Positions 26,894 through 38,817 of a stretch of 41,108 nt of DNA are shown here, in pieces; positions within the stretch are counted from its first letter, which is position 1, and every line of letters begins with the position of its first letter. The notes under the pieces were generated by a model, which was given only the letters and a program-made list of their open reading frames with translations, did no database searches and was not told where the DNA came from. Origin of the DNA: Clostridia bacterium (GTDB lineage: Bacteria > Bacillota_A > Clostridia > Christensenellales > Aristaeellaceae); assembly GCA_017430945.1 (NCBI GenBank), contig JAFRMB010000005.1:1-41108 (forward strand). Direction: 5' to 3'. Position numbers and translations under genes: made by a program.

Positions 26894-27022
26894 AGTATTC
26901 GGATCGAGCGAAGAGCGCAAAGCCTTCGAGCGGTCCGGAGTGACGACACAGACGACCGACGCGATGCAGCAGCCCGAGCGGGCGCGCACATATGTGTGGC
27001 TGGTCATAAGGAGGTATGCATT

Positions 27023-27469
27023 ATGTTGATGCCGAGTATCTTTGGTGAAGACCTGTTTGACGAATTCTTCGGTGACTGGGACCGCGGTTTGCGGCGCGTG
27101 GACAGGCAGCTATACGGCAAGAACGCCGCACGGGTCATGAAGACGGACGTGCGTGAACACGAGGATCATTACGAAGTGGACATCGACCTGCCCGGATTCA
27201 AGAAGGAGGATCTGACACTGGAGCTTCAGAACGGCTATCTGACCGTGACCGCCTCAAAGGGTCTCGACAAGGACGAGACGACGAAGAGCGGCAAGGTCAT
27301 CCGCCAGGAGCGCTATGCCGGCACGATGCAGCGCAGCTTCTATGTGGGCGACGCGCTCACGGAGGCGGATATCGGCGCGAAGCTGGAGCACGGCGTGCTG
27401 AGCCTCAGCATCCCGAAGGCAGACGCGAAGAAGCTGCCTGAAAAGAAGCTCATCATGATCGAAGGTTGA
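27023..27469 (+). CDS. Small heat-shock protein Hsp20 (alpha-crystallin family)
   Basis: A 148-aa protein. After a short N-terminal arm (MLMPSIFGEDLFDEFF) comes the alpha-crystallin domain (about 40-135) with DVREHEDHYEVDIDLPGFKKED, GYLTVTASK, RQERYAGTMQRSFYVG and LEHGVLSLSIPK. The final KKLPEKKLIMIEG carries the short C-terminal extension. It is an ATP-independent holdase that forms oligomers and keeps unfolding proteins soluble. ATG at 27023-27025 has AAGGAGG eight bases away. An earlier in-frame start at 26996 has no site. The CIRCE operator indicates HrcA-controlled heat induction. Confidence 0.95.
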   Translation: MLMPSIFGEDLFDEFFGDWDRGLRRVDRQLYGKNAARVMKTDVREHEDHYEVDIDLPGFKKEDLTLELQNGYLTVTASKGLDKDETTKSGKVIRQERYAGTMQRSFYVGDALTEADIGAKLEHGVLSLSIPKADAKKLPEKKLIMIEG

Positions 27470-27484
27470 TCTGATACGAACGAA

Positions 27485-27517
27485 CGCCCCTGACGGAGTC
27501 GCTCTCCGTCAGGGGCG
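27485..27517. terminator. Strong hairpin between convergent hsp20 and PHP phosphatase genes
   Basis: CGCCCCTGACGGAG (27485-27498) pairs perfectly with 27504-27517 over a 5-nt loop, a 14-bp GC-rich stem. It is followed on plus by TATCCTTTGG only, so it acts as a weakly T-tailed, probably bidirectional terminator. Confidence 0.7.
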
Positions 27518-27539
27518 CTATCCTTTGGTGGGATGGATG

Positions 27540-28343
27540 CTACAGCGCGATCTCCACGTATTCGAGCCTGCCGCTTCGCATCGTCAGGGCGTTGGCATGA
27601 TCGAAGCCGCACCTGAGCGCCAGCGCCTTCGCGGCATCAAATCCGCGGTCCAGTTCGTTTGCCGCATGGGCATCCGAACTGATCAGGATCTCCCCGCCGC
27701 GCTGCCGCAGGTGGCGCAGCAGGCGCTCGCTCGGATAGATCCGCCCCGTCGCGGCCATCCGGGTGTTGATCTCGAACCAGCGCATGCCTTCCGATATCAG
27801 ACGATCCATCGCATCGAACGCCGGATCGAGGTATCTGGGATCGGCCTCGTCGATCAGATGGAGTCGGCCATTGTACTTCGTGATAAGGTCAAAGTGTCCG
27901 ACGAAATGGCATCGCGTTTCCCGGTAGACCTTTGCCACGTTTTCGAAATACGCGCGCGTCATCCTGTAAACATCACCGGCGAAGCCGTCGTTCAAGAGCT
28001 GTAGCAGGACCTGCTCCGAGTGATCCACGGCCATCGGACGGTCGAGATCTCCCGTGAGATGGTGGTTCGAACCGATGATGTAATCCAGCCGAAGCGCAGA
28101 CTTGTCCGGGTAAAGCCGGTCCACCTCCCCACCGCAGAGCACCTCGATGCGCGGACCGTATTCGGCGGCCAGCGCGCGGATCTCACGGCAGTAGGCATCT
28201 ATATCCATGACCGGGTCAAGGTCCACGTGGCCAGAGAAGCCCAGCACGTCAAAGCCCAGCGCCAGCGCGGCTTCGATCATTTCCCGCGGCGTATCCGCTC
28301 CGTCACAGAAAACGGTATGGGTATGATAATTCCCCCGGATCAA
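27540..28343 (-). CDS. PHP-domain phosphatase, histidinol-phosphatase (HisJ) like
   Basis: About 267 aa. The metal-binding PHP motifs are NYHTHTVFCDGAD at the N terminus, GFSGHVDL, CGGEVD, the SNHHL region, HFDLITKY and the closing SSDAHAANEL. The family includes HisJ histidinol-phosphate phosphatases and related phosphoesterases, and no other his gene is nearby, so the substrate stays open. I chose TTG at 28341-28343 because GGGGAGG lies seven bases upstream and the protein then begins directly with the PHP motif. A TTG at 28398-28400 overlapping the glmM stop would add 19 residues. It is the last gene of the amino-sugar operon. Confidence 0.85.
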   Translation of the reverse strand: MIRGNYHTHTVFCDGADTPREMIEAALALGFDVLGFSGHVDLDPVMDIDAYCREIRALAAEYGPRIEVLCGGEVDRLYPDKSALRLDYIIGSNHHLTGDLDRPMAVDHSEQVLLQLLNDGFAGDVYRMTRAYFENVAKVYRETRCHFVGHFDLITKYNGRLHLIDEADPRYLDPAFDAMDRLISEGMRWFEINTRMAATGRIYPSERLLRHLRQRGGEILISSDAHAANELDRGFDAAKALALRCGFDHANALTMRSGRLEYVEIAL

Positions 28344-28396
28344 AGGCTTGCCTCCCCTCGTCCATCCCGTCACGCGAAGATCGGGATCGTGCCGGT

Positions 28397-29743
28397 TCAA
28401 ACCATATGCCCGTTCCGGCGGATGACATCGATGACCTGATCCACATAGTGCTCACAGGTCTCGTCGCTTCCCGCCTCGACCATCACGCGGATCACCGGCT
28501 CCGTGCCGCTCTCCCGCACGAGTATGCGGCCGTCATCGCCCAGCGCGTCGCCCACCGCCCGAACGGCAGCCTGCACATCCGCATCGCCAAGCGCCTCGCT
28601 CTTCGATCGCACTTTCACGTTCTTCAGCACCTGCGGATAGAACTTCACCGGTGCCGCGAGCTCGCTCATGGGCTTTTCCTTTGCCAGCATGACCTCCATG
28701 AGCTTGAGGCTCGTCAGGATGCCGTCGCCGGTCGTGGCGTATTTCGAGAAGATGATGTGGCCGCTCTGCTCGCCGCCGATGCGGTGGCCGTTCGCGCTCA
28801 TATTCTCGTAGACGTACTTGTCGCCGACGCTGGTCTTCTCGTATTCGATGCCGACCTTGTCGAGCGCCTTGTAAAGCCCGAAGTTGCTCATGACCGTGGT
28901 GACGACCTTGTTGTTCAGCAGCTTTCCCCGCTCCTTCATGTACAGACCGTAGATATAGAGGATGTGGTCGCCGGTGACGACGTTGCCCTTCTCGTCCACG
29001 CACAGGCAGCGATCCGCATCGCCGTCGTACGCAAAACCGATATCGAGTCCCTTTTCCAGGACGAAAGCCTGCAGCTTTTCGATGTGCGTGCTGCCGCAGT
29101 CGGTATTGATGTTGTAGCCGTCCGGCTCGGCGTTGATCACATAGGTCTTCGCTCCCAGTGCGTCGAACACGCCCTTGGCGATCGACCACGCCGCGCCGTT
29201 TGCCACATCGAGGCCCACCCGGATGCCCTTGAAGCTGAACTTCGAGTGCGAGATCAGGTAACCGATATAGCGGTTGCGGCCGGCCACATAGTCCACGGTC
29301 TTGCCGATGTCCGCCCGCTCCGCCATGGGGATCTCACACTCGCCGTCGATGTATGCCTCGATCTTCAGCAGCGTCTCCTCCTCCATCTTCTCCCCGTTGC
29401 CGTTGAGCACCTTGATGCCATTGTCGTAGTAGGGGTTGTGGGATGCGGAGATCATGATGCCGCAGTCGAAATCGTCGACCCGGGTGATGTAAGCCACGGA
29501 GGGCGTCGTGGTGACGTGCATGATGTAGGCGTCCGCACCGGAAGCCATGAGCCCCGTGCAGAGCGCGTATTCGAACATATAGGATGATCGGCGGGTATCC
29601 TTGCCGATGACCACCTTTGCCTTTTTGTTCAGCCGCGCACCGTAGTACCAGCCGATATAGCGGCCGATGCGGATAGCGTGCTCGAAGGTCAGGCCTTTGT
29701 TGGCTTCACCGCGAAAGCCGTCAGTCCCGAAATACTTTCCCAT
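28397..29743 (-). CDS. glmM: Phosphoglucosamine mutase
   Basis: A 448-aa protein of the alpha-D-phosphohexomutase family. It starts MGKYFGTDGFRG, has the phosphoserine loop MISASHNPYYDNGIK, the magnesium loop FAYDGDADRCL, the sugar-binding GGEQSGH and the phosphate-binding ESGTEPVIRVMVEA. The GlmM subgroup is indicated by the FGTDGFRGxAN start and the GGEQSGHII motif. It converts glucosamine-6-phosphate to glucosamine-1-phosphate for UDP-GlcNAc and peptidoglycan synthesis. It lies three bases after the beta-helix acyltransferase gene. nagB sits upstream in the same operon, so synthesis and breakdown of GlcN-6-P are co-expressed. Confidence 0.95.
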   Translation of the reverse strand: MGKYFGTDGFRGEANKGLTFEHAIRIGRYIGWYYGARLNKKAKVVIGKDTRRSSYMFEYALCTGLMASGADAYIMHVTTTPSVAYITRVDDFDCGIMISASHNPYYDNGIKVLNGNGEKMEEETLLKIEAYIDGECEIPMAERADIGKTVDYVAGRNRYIGYLISHSKFSFKGIRVGLDVANGAAWSIAKGVFDALGAKTYVINAEPDGYNINTDCGSTHIEKLQAFVLEKGLDIGFAYDGDADRCLCVDEKGNVVTGDHILYIYGLYMKERGKLLNNKVVTTVMSNFGLYKALDKVGIEYEKTSVGDKYVYENMSANGHRIGGEQSGHIIFSKYATTGDGILTSLKLMEVMLAKEKPMSELAAPVKFYPQVLKNVKVRSKSEALGDADVQAAVRAVGDALGDDGRILVRESGTEPVIRVMVEAGSDETCEHYVDQVIDVIRRNGHMV

Positions 29744-29746
29744 GAT

Positions 29747-30406
29747 TCAGCTCCTTTTTTCGATGATCTCGCCGCTGTCCTTCCAGATGCTGTTATGCGG
29801 AACGACGCCGCGCACGCAGGAGGTCGGATAGATGCTGCTGCCCCGTCCCACCACCGTGCCGGGATTCAGAACGGCATTGCAGCCGCACTCGACATGATCG
29901 CCCAGCATTGCGCCGAACTTCTTCATGCCCGTTTCGATGCGCGTCGTACCGTAGCGCACCACCACGGGCTTTTTGTCGCTCTTCACGTTGGATGTGATGG
30001 AACCCGCGCCCATGTGGCTCCGGTAACCCAGTATGCTGTCGCCCACATAATTGTAGTGCGGCACCTGAACGCAGTCGAACAGGATCACATTCTTGAGTTC
30101 GACAGAGTTGCCCACGACACAGTTCGCGCCGACCAGCGCGGAACCGCGTATGAAGGCGCAGTGCCGCACCTCCGTGTCCGGCCCGATGATGCAGGGTGCG
30201 CCGAGATACGCGCTGGGAAACACCTTCGCGCTCCTATGCACCCATACGTGCTCGGACACTTCTTCATAGTCCTCCCCCAGTGTCGGGCCGAGCGTCAGGA
30301 TGAAGTCCTTGATGCCCGCGAGCGCCTCCCACGGCCAGGTGAACCGAGACAGGTATGCCCCTGCCAGGGTATGGTCGAGATCATAGAGATCGTTGATCGT
30401 ATACAT
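29747..30406 (-). CDS. Stand-alone left-handed beta-helix sugar-nucleotide acyltransferase-like protein
   Basis: A 219-aa protein. After an N-terminal helical cap (MYTINDLYDLDHTLAGAYL) it has hexapeptide repeats of the [LIV]-G-x4 type from about residue 50 to 200 (GPDTEVRHCAFIRG, GANCVVGNSVELKN, GDHVECGCNAVLNPGTVVGRGS). It resembles the C-terminal acetyltransferase half of GlmU (HYNYVGDSILGYRSHMGAGSITSN) but has no N-terminal uridylyltransferase domain. That conserved stretch is the GlmU acceptor and acetyl-CoA region, so glucosamine-1-P acetylation is a reasonable guess given glmM next door. The start ATG comes one base after the nagB stop. A separate uridylyltransferase should be encoded elsewhere. 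Confidence 0.8.
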   Translation of the reverse strand: MYTINDLYDLDHTLAGAYLSRFTWPWEALAGIKDFILTLGPTLGEDYEEVSEHVWVHRSAKVFPSAYLGAPCIIGPDTEVRHCAFIRGSALVGANCVVGNSVELKNVILFDCVQVPHYNYVGDSILGYRSHMGAGSITSNVKSDKKPVVVRYGTTRIETGMKKFGAMLGDHVECGCNAVLNPGTVVGRGSSIYPTSCVRGVVPHNSIWKDSGEIIEKRS

Positions 30407-30407
30407 A

Positions 30408-31199
30408 TCAAAGCCTCTCGCCCTTTTCGATGTCAAGGAAATACTTGTATGTGTCCACGGTCAGCTCGCCACAGGCCGCCTCGTCGCAGGCGATGATGGC
30501 TGCCGGATGCATCTGAAGGGCGGAGCACGTCCACGTCTGGCTAACGCTGCCCTCTACCGTGGCCGCGAGCGCGCGCGCCTTGTTGTGGCCGTTGATGAGG
30601 ATGAGCACCTCTTTGGAATCGGTCACGGTCCCGATGCCCACGGACAGCGCCTTGGCCGGCACCTTCTCCGGGTCGTTTCCGAAGAAACGGCTGTTCACGA
30701 TGCGGGTGTCAGAGGTCAGCACGCGCACGCCGGTGCGGCTGCTCAACGACGTGAAGGGCTCGTTGAAGGCCAGATGGCCGTCCACGCCGATGCCGCCCAT
30801 GAACAGGTCGACGCCGCCATACGCGGCGATCTTTGCTTCATACGCGGCGCACTCGGCCTCGGGATCCGCGGTCATGCCGTCCAGTATGTTGATGTTCTCC
30901 GGCTTCATATCCACCAGATGATCAAAGAAATTCTCGTGCATGAAATACCAGTAGCTCTGGTCATGCTCGCGGGGCAGGCCGAGGTATTCATCCATGTTGA
31001 AGGTGACGGTGTTTTTGAACGACACCTCCCCCGCCTTGTTCATGCGGATCAATTCGGCATACACGCCCAGCGGGGAAGAACCCGTGGGCAGACCGAGCAC
31101 GAAGGGGCGTTCCTCATGATGGCCGTTGATCCTGTCTGCGATGTAATGCGCAGCCCATTTGCACAGGTTCTGATAGTTTTCCTGAATAACGACGCGCAT
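30408..31199 (-). CDS. nagB: Glucosamine-6-phosphate deaminase
   Basis: A 263-aa protein. GLPTGSSPLGVY (phosphate loop), FNMDEYLGL (catalytic Asp), GGIGVDGHLAFNEP (catalytic Asp/His), ALSVGIGTV and NGHNKA are all present. It converts glucosamine-6-phosphate to fructose-6-phosphate and ammonia. The length is normal for the short bacterial form without an extended allosteric tail. ATG has AGGAGG. It is the first gene of the nagB - acyltransferase - glmM - PHP operon. A TATACT/TAAAAT pair at about 31430-31447 on the minus strand may be its promoter, without a clear -35. Confidence 0.95.
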   Translation of the reverse strand: MRVVIQENYQNLCKWAAHYIADRINGHHEERPFVLGLPTGSSPLGVYAELIRMNKAGEVSFKNTVTFNMDEYLGLPREHDQSYWYFMHENFFDHLVDMKPENINILDGMTADPEAECAAYEAKIAAYGGVDLFMGGIGVDGHLAFNEPFTSLSSRTGVRVLTSDTRIVNSRFFGNDPEKVPAKALSVGIGTVTDSKEVLILINGHNKARALAATVEGSVSQTWTCSALQMHPAAIIACDEAACGELTVDTYKYFLDIEKGERL

Positions 31200-31885
31200 A
31201 TTTACAGTCCTCCTGTGAGAGTCGTTTCGTCTTGAATGACCTGTATCATTTGATGACGGGCTGTCCTTTGTTACGGTGTCGATTCCGCGCTTTGCTCCAG
31301 CCCTTACGATCCACCCCGACCGTGGCAGTACCCGCCGAATGCTTCGATCACTGCCATCCTCGTCGACCGTCTCCGGTCCCGGCGCTAATGCCCGTCACGT
31401 TCCTCCAAATGTTACGGGCATTTTAACACAGTATAGTACGTTTCCCGCGATCGCTCTAGCAGTGTTTTATTAAGAATGATCCACACGTTCGTAACGTCGA
31501 TCGCCACCCATGCATCCGGGTGCGCCCTGCTGAAGTGCTTCCGGTCGGAGCATCCCGCGCGTCGCATCGCGCTGCGGGCATCTTTGTTCGTCAGGAACGC
31601 TGCGGCTCGCCCAGCCCATGAAAAGACCGCCCGAAGGCGGCCCATCCATCTCCCGATATGACGTTCTCCATGGCGCTCCTGTCACCGTCGAAAAACGTCG
31701 CTCTGAACTCGGTCGGCCGGTCTCCGGGCGCCGTTCCGGGCGGTTCGATGCAGACCCGTGCGCTTCCGGCCGCACAAACCGTCTCCGCATGCATATGACA
31801 GCCTGTCCCGCCGTGATACAGCCCGCCCGACCCCGTGTGTCTGACGCATCCGGGAAGGATGCGCGACGGATCCGTCCCGGCGGGA
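31200..31885. other. 686-bp interval without a supported gene
   Basis: Between nagB and uvrA I see no protein family. On the minus strand there is a terminator at 31618-31645, possible -10 boxes near 31430-31447, and a small stem (GCCCGT/ACGGGC) with GGAGGA in its loop near 31393-31420. An open frame at 31591-31794 (67 aa, EFRATFFDGDRSAMENVISG) looks protein-like but contains the terminator and has no ribosome site. Confidence 0.6.
31618..31645 (-). terminator. UUCG-loop intrinsic terminator
   Basis: On the minus strand GGGCCGCC, loop TTCG, GGCGGTC, then TTTTC. It is a compact stem with a stable tetraloop and a short T-run. It lies about 240 nt after the uvrA stop and is the likely end of the uvr operon transcript. 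Confidence 0.65.
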
Positions 31886-34738
31886 TCACGTCTCCTTCCA
31901 GTCGTTCAGCGCGCGCTTCAGATACTGTCCGGTGAAGCTGGCTTCCACCCGGGACACCTCCTCCGGCGTGCCCGTGGTGACGACGGTGCCGCCGCCGTCA
32001 CCGCCCTCCGGGCCGAGATCGATCACATAGTCGGCTGTCTTGATGACGTCCAGGTTGTGCTCGATGACCACCAGCGTGTTGCCCGCCTCCGCCAGCCTGT
32101 CGAGCACCTGTATGAGGCGTTCGACATCGGCGATGTGGAGGCCGGTCGTCGGTTCATCCAGCACGTAGATGGTCTTGCCCGTCGCCTGGCGCGAAAGCTC
32201 CGTGGCCAGCTTGATGCGCTGCGCCTCGCCGCCGGAGAGCGTCGTGGACGGCTGCCCCAGCTTCACATAGCCGAGGCCGACGTCGCGCATGGTCTCGAGC
32301 TTGCGGCGGATCTTTAGGATGGGGCTGAAAAACTCCAGGGCCTCATCGACCGTCATCTCCAGGACCTCATAGATGTTTTTGCCCTTGTATCGCACCTCGA
32401 GCGTCTCGCGGTTATAGCGGTGTCCCTTGCACACCTCGCAGGGCACGTAGACATCGGACAGGAAGTGCATCTCGATCTTGATGATGCCATCGCCGGAGCA
32501 GGCTTCGCAGCGCCCGCCCTTGACGTTGAAGCTGAACCGATTGGGCTTGTAGCCCCGCGCTCTGGCATCCGGCGACTGCGCGAACACCTCGCGGATCATG
32601 TCGAACAGGCCGGTATAGGTGGCCGGATTGGAACGGGGCGTGCGCCCGATGGGCGACTGATCGATGGCGATGATCTTGTCGAGCTGCTCCGTCCCGTCGA
32701 TCCCGTCGTGATCGCCCGCCCTCAGCCGCGACCGGTTCAGTGTGCGCGACAGCGACTTGTACAGGATCTCGTTGATGAGCGAGCTCTTGCCGCTGCCGGA
32801 CACGCCTGTGACGCAGGTGATGACGCCGAGCGGGAGCCTGACGTCGATGTTCTTCAGATTGTTGGCGCGCGCGCCCCGGATCGTCAGCCATCCCGACGGC
32901 TCGCGCCGCCTCTCAGGCGCATGGATGACCTTTTTGCCGGACAGATACTGCCCGGTGATGGACCGCTCGTTGGCCATGATCTCCTGAGGCGTGCCCGTCG
33001 CGATGACCTCGCCGCCGTTGAGTCCGGCGCCGGGTCCGATGTCCACGATGTAATCGGCATCGAGCATCGTCTCGGCGTCGTGCTCCACCACGATCAGCGT
33101 GTTCCCCAGATCACGCAGGCCCTTGAGGCTGTTCAGGAGCCGGCGATTGTCCCGCTGGTGAAGCCCGATGCTGGGCTCATCCAGTATGTACAAAACGCCG
33201 ACCAGGCCGGAACCGATCTGTGTCGCCAGCCGTATGCGCTGCGCCTCACCGCCCGACAGCGTGCCCGCGGAGCGTGCCAGCGTCAGATAGCCCAGACCGA
33301 CGTCGTTCAAAAAGCCCAGGCGCGCGTTGATCTCCTTTAGGATCTGTGATGCGATCATCTGCTGTTTTTCGGTGAGCGTCAGCTGCGAAAAGAATGCTCT
33401 GGCGTCCCTCACGGACAGATCCGTGATCTGCGAGATGTTCCGGTCCTGTATCGTCACCGCGAGCGCCTCGCCCTTGAGCCGGCGCCCTTTGCAGGCCGGG
33501 CACGGCACCTGAGACATATAAGCCTCATAGACCGACTTCATGGCGTCAGAGTTCGTCTCGCGATAGCGCCTCTCAAGGTTGTTGATGATGCCTTCGAACG
33601 GCGTGGAGAACGTGCCCTGTCCGTCGCCCCGGACGTAACTGACCTTGATCTTGTCGCCGCCCGTGCCGTAAAGCAGAACATCCACCACGGCCTCCGGCAG
33701 CCGGTCGACCGGCGTGTCGAGCGAAAAGCCGTAGTGGGACGCCAGCGCCTCGAGATACATGTGCGCCATGGAATCCGCTTCGCTGATGTTCCAGCCGGAC
33801 ACCTGTATGGCGCCCTGGTTCAGCGACTTGCTGCGATCCGGCATCACGATGGCGGGGTCCATCTTCATGAGCACGCCCAGGCCCGAACAGGTCGGGCAGG
33901 CGCCGTAGGGATTGTTGAACGAGAACAGGCGCGGCGCCAGCTCGCCGATCGAGATGCCGCAATCCGGACAGGCGTAGTTCTGGGAGAACAGCGTGTCCTC
34001 CGTCGTCACGCGGTCCTCTCCCACCACGCCGGCGATGACCAGCCCGTCGGCCAGCTTCATGGCCGTCTCGATGGAATCCGTCAGACGCTGCTGGATGTCC
34101 GGCCGCACGGCCAGGCGGTCCACCACCACCTCCAGCGTGTGCTTCCTGTTCTTGTCCAGCTTGGGCAGCTCGCTCATCTCGTAGATGGTGCCGTCGATGC
34201 GCACGCGCACATAGCCCTGCTTCGACAGATCCTCCAGCAGCTTCGCGAATTCGCCCTTGCGCCCCCTGACCACCGGCGCCATGATCATGAGACGCGTACG
34301 CTCCGGCAGCGCCAGGATCTGGTCCACGATCTGATCGACGGTCTGTTGGGCGATGGGCTTTCCGCACTTCGGACAGTGGGGCGTGCCGATGCGCGCAAAC
34401 ATCAACCGCAGATAATCGTAGATCTCCGTCACCGTGCCCACGGTGGATCTGGGGTTCCGGCTCGTGGTCTTCTGGTCGATGGATATGGCCGGAGACAGCC
34501 CTTCGATGTAGTCCACATCCGGCTTCTCCATCTGCCCGAGGAACTGGCGTGCATAGCTGGAGAGCGATTCCACATAGCGCCGCTGGCCCTCCGCGTAGAT
34601 GGTGTCGAAGGCAAGAGAGCTCTTGCCCGAGCCGGACAGCCCGGTCATGACGATCAGCTTGTTGCGCGGGATCACCAGGTCGATGTTCTTCAGGTTGTGC
34701 TCTCGGGCGCCCTTGATGACGATCTCATTGATGTTCAA
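31886..34738 (-). CDS. uvrA: Excinuclease ABC subunit A
   Basis: A 950-aa protein. Two ABC ATPase modules are visible, with Walker [15 protein letters not shown] and [13 protein letters not shown], signatures LSGGEAQRI twice, and Walker [13 protein letters not shown] and [12 protein letters not shown]. Zinc-binding clusters are CPDCG...CPTC (about 255-285), CPACKG and CEACSGDG...CEVCKG (about 740-770). UvrA finds helix-distorting DNA lesions and loads UvrB. The start is TTG at 34736-34738 after GAGGT. It is last in the uvrB operon. No frame disruption is seen. Confidence 0.97.
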   Translation of the reverse strand: MNINEIVIKGAREHNLKNIDLVIPRNKLIVMTGLSGSGKSSLAFDTIYAEGQRRYVESLSSYARQFLGQMEKPDVDYIEGLSPAISIDQKTTSRNPRSTVGTVTEIYDYLRLMFARIGTPHCPKCGKPIAQQTVDQIVDQILALPERTRLMIMAPVVRGRKGEFAKLLEDLSKQGYVRVRIDGTIYEMSELPKLDKNRKHTLEVVVDRLAVRPDIQQRLTDSIETAMKLADGLVIAGVVGEDRVTTEDTLFSQNYACPDCGISIGELAPRLFSFNNPYGACPTCSGLGVLMKMDPAIVMPDRSKSLNQGAIQVSGWNISEADSMAHMYLEALASHYGFSLDTPVDRLPEAVVDVLLYGTGGDKIKVSYVRGDGQGTFSTPFEGIINNLERRYRETNSDAMKSVYEAYMSQVPCPACKGRRLKGEALAVTIQDRNISQITDLSVRDARAFFSQLTLTEKQQMIASQILKEINARLGFLNDVGLGYLTLARSAGTLSGGEAQRIRLATQIGSGLVGVLYILDEPSIGLHQRDNRRLLNSLKGLRDLGNTLIVVEHDAETMLDADYIVDIGPGAGLNGGEVIATGTPQEIMANERSITGQYLSGKKVIHAPERRREPSGWLTIRGARANNLKNIDVRLPLGVITCVTGVSGSGKSSLINEILYKSLSRTLNRSRLRAGDHDGIDGTEQLDKIIAIDQSPIGRTPRSNPATYTGLFDMIREVFAQSPDARARGYKPNRFSFNVKGGRCEACSGDGIIKIEMHFLSDVYVPCEVCKGHRYNRETLEVRYKGKNIYEVLEMTVDEALEFFSPILKIRRKLETMRDVGLGYVKLGQPSTTLSGGEAQRIKLATELSRQATGKTIYVLDEPTTGLHIADVERLIQVLDRLAEAGNTLVVIEHNLDVIKTADYVIDLGPEGGDGGGTVVTTGTPEEVSRVEASFTGQYLKRALNDWKET

Positions 34739-34794
34739 TGTGTTTACCTCGATAGTCGTTTCGCTCTGTGCCCCGGATCCTGCCGGCTCCGTGG

Positions 34795-35361
34795 TCAGAC
34801 CCTGATCTTGCTGTCATACATGTGCGCCGGCAGAAACGATCGGTACAGGTCCGAATAGACGCGCCTGACCTTCTGATCGTCCGGGCGCGCGCCGACGGGC
34901 AGCGCCAGCAGCTGGAATTCGACGCCGAACGCCGAGGCGCGAACGCCCGTCTCCCACAGGCCGTTGCGCAGATAGAACCGCTTTCGGCGTTCCCGAAGCG
35001 CCCGCTCCCGCGCGTCCCCGGCAAAGTCCGGGTCATCCACCTCTGCCAGCACGCAGTCGAAAGCCTGCATGGGCCCGGCGATGAGCTCGCCAAGGAAGCG
35101 GCTGCCCACGCCCCGATCGCGATGGTCCCGCATGACGGCATAGTAATCGAGCAGAGCCCACCGGCCGAGCTTTACAAAAAACGCGTATGCGAGCGTGTCG
35201 CCGCCCGAATAGCCGTAACACGCATATTGGCCTCTCTCGAGCAGCGTCCTGATGGCGCTCATCGGCTTGATCTCCGCCGGTGGAAAATCCTCGGCCATGC
35301 GCGACACGTAGATCGCCTCCACTTCGGAAAGCGTCAGGCTCCGGATCCGTCCCGTCTCCAT
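34795..35361 (-). CDS. GNAT family N-acetyltransferase
   Basis: About 188 aa with a single GNAT fold. The acetyl-CoA loop is [14 protein letters not shown] (about residues 85-98), preceded by [19 protein letters not shown] (beta-4) and followed by VLAEVDDPD and the [23 protein letters not shown] strand-helix typical of the fold. The substrate is unknown. ATG at 35359-35361 has GGAGG seven bases upstream. The frame opens 16 codons earlier without a site. It lies 13 bp after the M42 peptidase and 56 bp before uvrA, so it is part of the uvr operon although it is not a repair gene. Confidence 0.85.
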   Translation of the reverse strand: METGRIRSLTLSEVEAIYVSRMAEDFPPAEIKPMSAIRTLLERGQYACYGYSGGDTLAYAFFVKLGRWALLDYYAVMRDHRDRGVGSRFLGELIAGPMQAFDCVLAEVDDPDFAGDARERALRERRKRFYLRNGLWETGVRASAFGVEFQLLALPVGARPDDQKVRRVYSDLYRSFLPAHMYDSKIRV

Positions 35362-35374
35362 GACCGCACCTCCA

Positions 35375-36442
35375 TCATGCCCGGATCGGACGGAAGTCGA
35401 AGCTCCCATCCATCCGGCACAGCGATGCCGCGATCAGCTCGATGCACTGCTCCAGGTCCCGCCAGCTGGCCACCTCGACGGAGCTGTGCATGTACCGCAG
35501 CGGGATCGATACGAGCGCGACCGGAACGCCGATGCCGGTCTTGAGCACGGTGTCGCCGTCGGTATAGGTTTCGCCGCCGGCCACCTCGTACTGCAGCGGG
35601 ATGCCCTTCTCCTCCGCGACCTGTTCCAGCAGGCGATGCAGTGCCTTGTTGGTCATACCGCTCCTGCAAAGCACAGGACCGCCGCCCAGCTTCACCTCTC
35701 CGCTTCGCGCGGGATCACCGTCCGGCGCATCGCTGGCCCATGTGACATCGACGATGATCGCGCAATCCGGTCTGACATTCGACGCGGCGAAGTATGCGCC
35801 GCGACCCGTGGTCTCCTCGCCTGCGACCGTATTGACGTAGATGCCGCATTTTGCACCGCGCTCCGCCGCCAGCTTTGCAGCCTCCAGGATCACGAATGCC
35901 CCGGTCTTGTCGTCCAGCGCGCGGCAGGAAAAGCGGTCGTTCAGCAGCTCACGGACTTCAGTGTCCGCGCACACGGAGTCGCCCACGGCGACCAGCGCCG
36001 ATGCCTCCTCGCGGCTGTGCGCGCCGATGTCGATGATCAGGTCGGCGTCCTTCACCTCTTCTTTTTTCAACAGCTCCTCCGAGACAGCACAAATGCCGTT
36101 GATCTTTCGATACGCCGCTGTACCGCCAGAAGGATCCTCGTGTATGATCTGCATGGGCTCGCCGATGTACAGCTTCGGCTGTACGCCGCCGACCCTTTGA
36201 ACGTGTATGAAGCCCTTGTCATCCATGTGCGTCACGCGGAAGCCGATCTCGTCCATGTGTCCGCACAGCAGCACCTTGAAGCCCGCTGCCGGGTTCACCG
36301 CGGAAATGGCGTTGCCAACGGCGTCCACACGCTGCTCGTGGGCAAAGGTCTTCGCATACGCCAATGCGTTTCGCTGGTTCGCCTCTTCGTTGCCTGAGAC
36401 GGAGACGGTACTCAAAAGCTTTTTCAGAAATGCGCGGTCCAC
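35375..36442 (-). CDS. M42 family metallopeptidase (aminopeptidase / FrvX-like)
   Basis: A 355-aa protein. Metal ligands and catalytic residues of the M42 family can be read: His/Asp in CGHMDEIGF, Asp in ALDDKTGAF, the EE pair in VAGEETTGRGA, Asp in VDVTWASD and the last His in MHSSVEVAS. M42 enzymes form dodecameric tetrahedral aminopeptidases in the cytoplasm. Substrate preference cannot be read here. The length is normal. It starts 38 bp after the uvrB stop. Its GTG/TTG-rich region has no better start than the one given. Confidence 0.92.
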   Translation of the reverse strand: MDRAFLKKLLSTVSVSGNEEANQRNALAYAKTFAHEQRVDAVGNAISAVNPAAGFKVLLCGHMDEIGFRVTHMDDKGFIHVQRVGGVQPKLYIGEPMQIIHEDPSGGTAAYRKINGICAVSEELLKKEEVKDADLIIDIGAHSREEASALVAVGDSVCADTEVRELLNDRFSCRALDDKTGAFVILEAAKLAAERGAKCGIYVNTVAGEETTGRGAYFAASNVRPDCAIIVDVTWASDAPDGDPARSGEVKLGGGPVLCRSGMTNKALHRLLEQVAEEKGIPLQYEVAGGETYTDGDTVLKTGIGVPVALVSIPLRYMHSSVEVASWRDLEQCIELIAASLCRMDGSFDFRPIRA

Positions 36443-36480
36443 GTCCTGTCACCTCTCTGCGTCCGGATCCGGCCGATCGT

Positions 36481-38502
<2,022 letters not shown>

Positions 38503-38742
38503 CGCATTCCCTCCTGTTTGATACTGGGATCGATCCAAAAACAGCCCGATGCAAAGCTTGTTATTCGTTCTCCATGAGCGGAGCGGACGAAGACGTGCAA
38601 CGCATCGTTGACCGCAGCGAGGCGACGGCCGGCGGAAGATGGGCCCGCAGATGGTCGCATTTCAAGTCGGGATCGAGATCAGATGCCCGATACCGGCAGC
38701 AGCCCTCAGCAGGCGACCTGTCGCGCCCGCGGCATCGCATCA

Positions 38743-38771
38743 ATTATAGCACCATTGACAGTCGATGAAAA
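38743..38771 (-). promoter_or_regulatory. Promoter of the uvrB operon
   Basis: TTTTCA (38766-38771) and a perfect TATAAT (38743-38748) with 17-bp spacing on the minus strand. It leaves a leader of about 235 nt before uvrB in which I see no further element. Confidence 0.55.
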
Positions 38772-38787
38772 CCATCTTCGAAAGATT

Positions 38788-38801
38788 TAAACAGGTGTTC
38801 G
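38788..38801 (-). promoter_or_regulatory. Putative LexA (SOS) box
   Basis: CGAACACCTGTTTA matches 12 of 14 positions of the Gram-positive consensus CGAACRNRYGTTYC. It lies 16 bp upstream of the proposed -35 box of uvrB, a gene that is classically SOS controlled. Confidence 0.5.
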
Positions 38802-38817
38802 GTTATCGGCACCGCAC

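Noticed and set aside
31470..31889. 139-codon minus-strand frame downstream of uvrA
   Set aside because: Low-complexity Arg/Gly/Pro/Ser composition, no family resemblance, overlaps the uvrA stop and passes through an intrinsic terminator.
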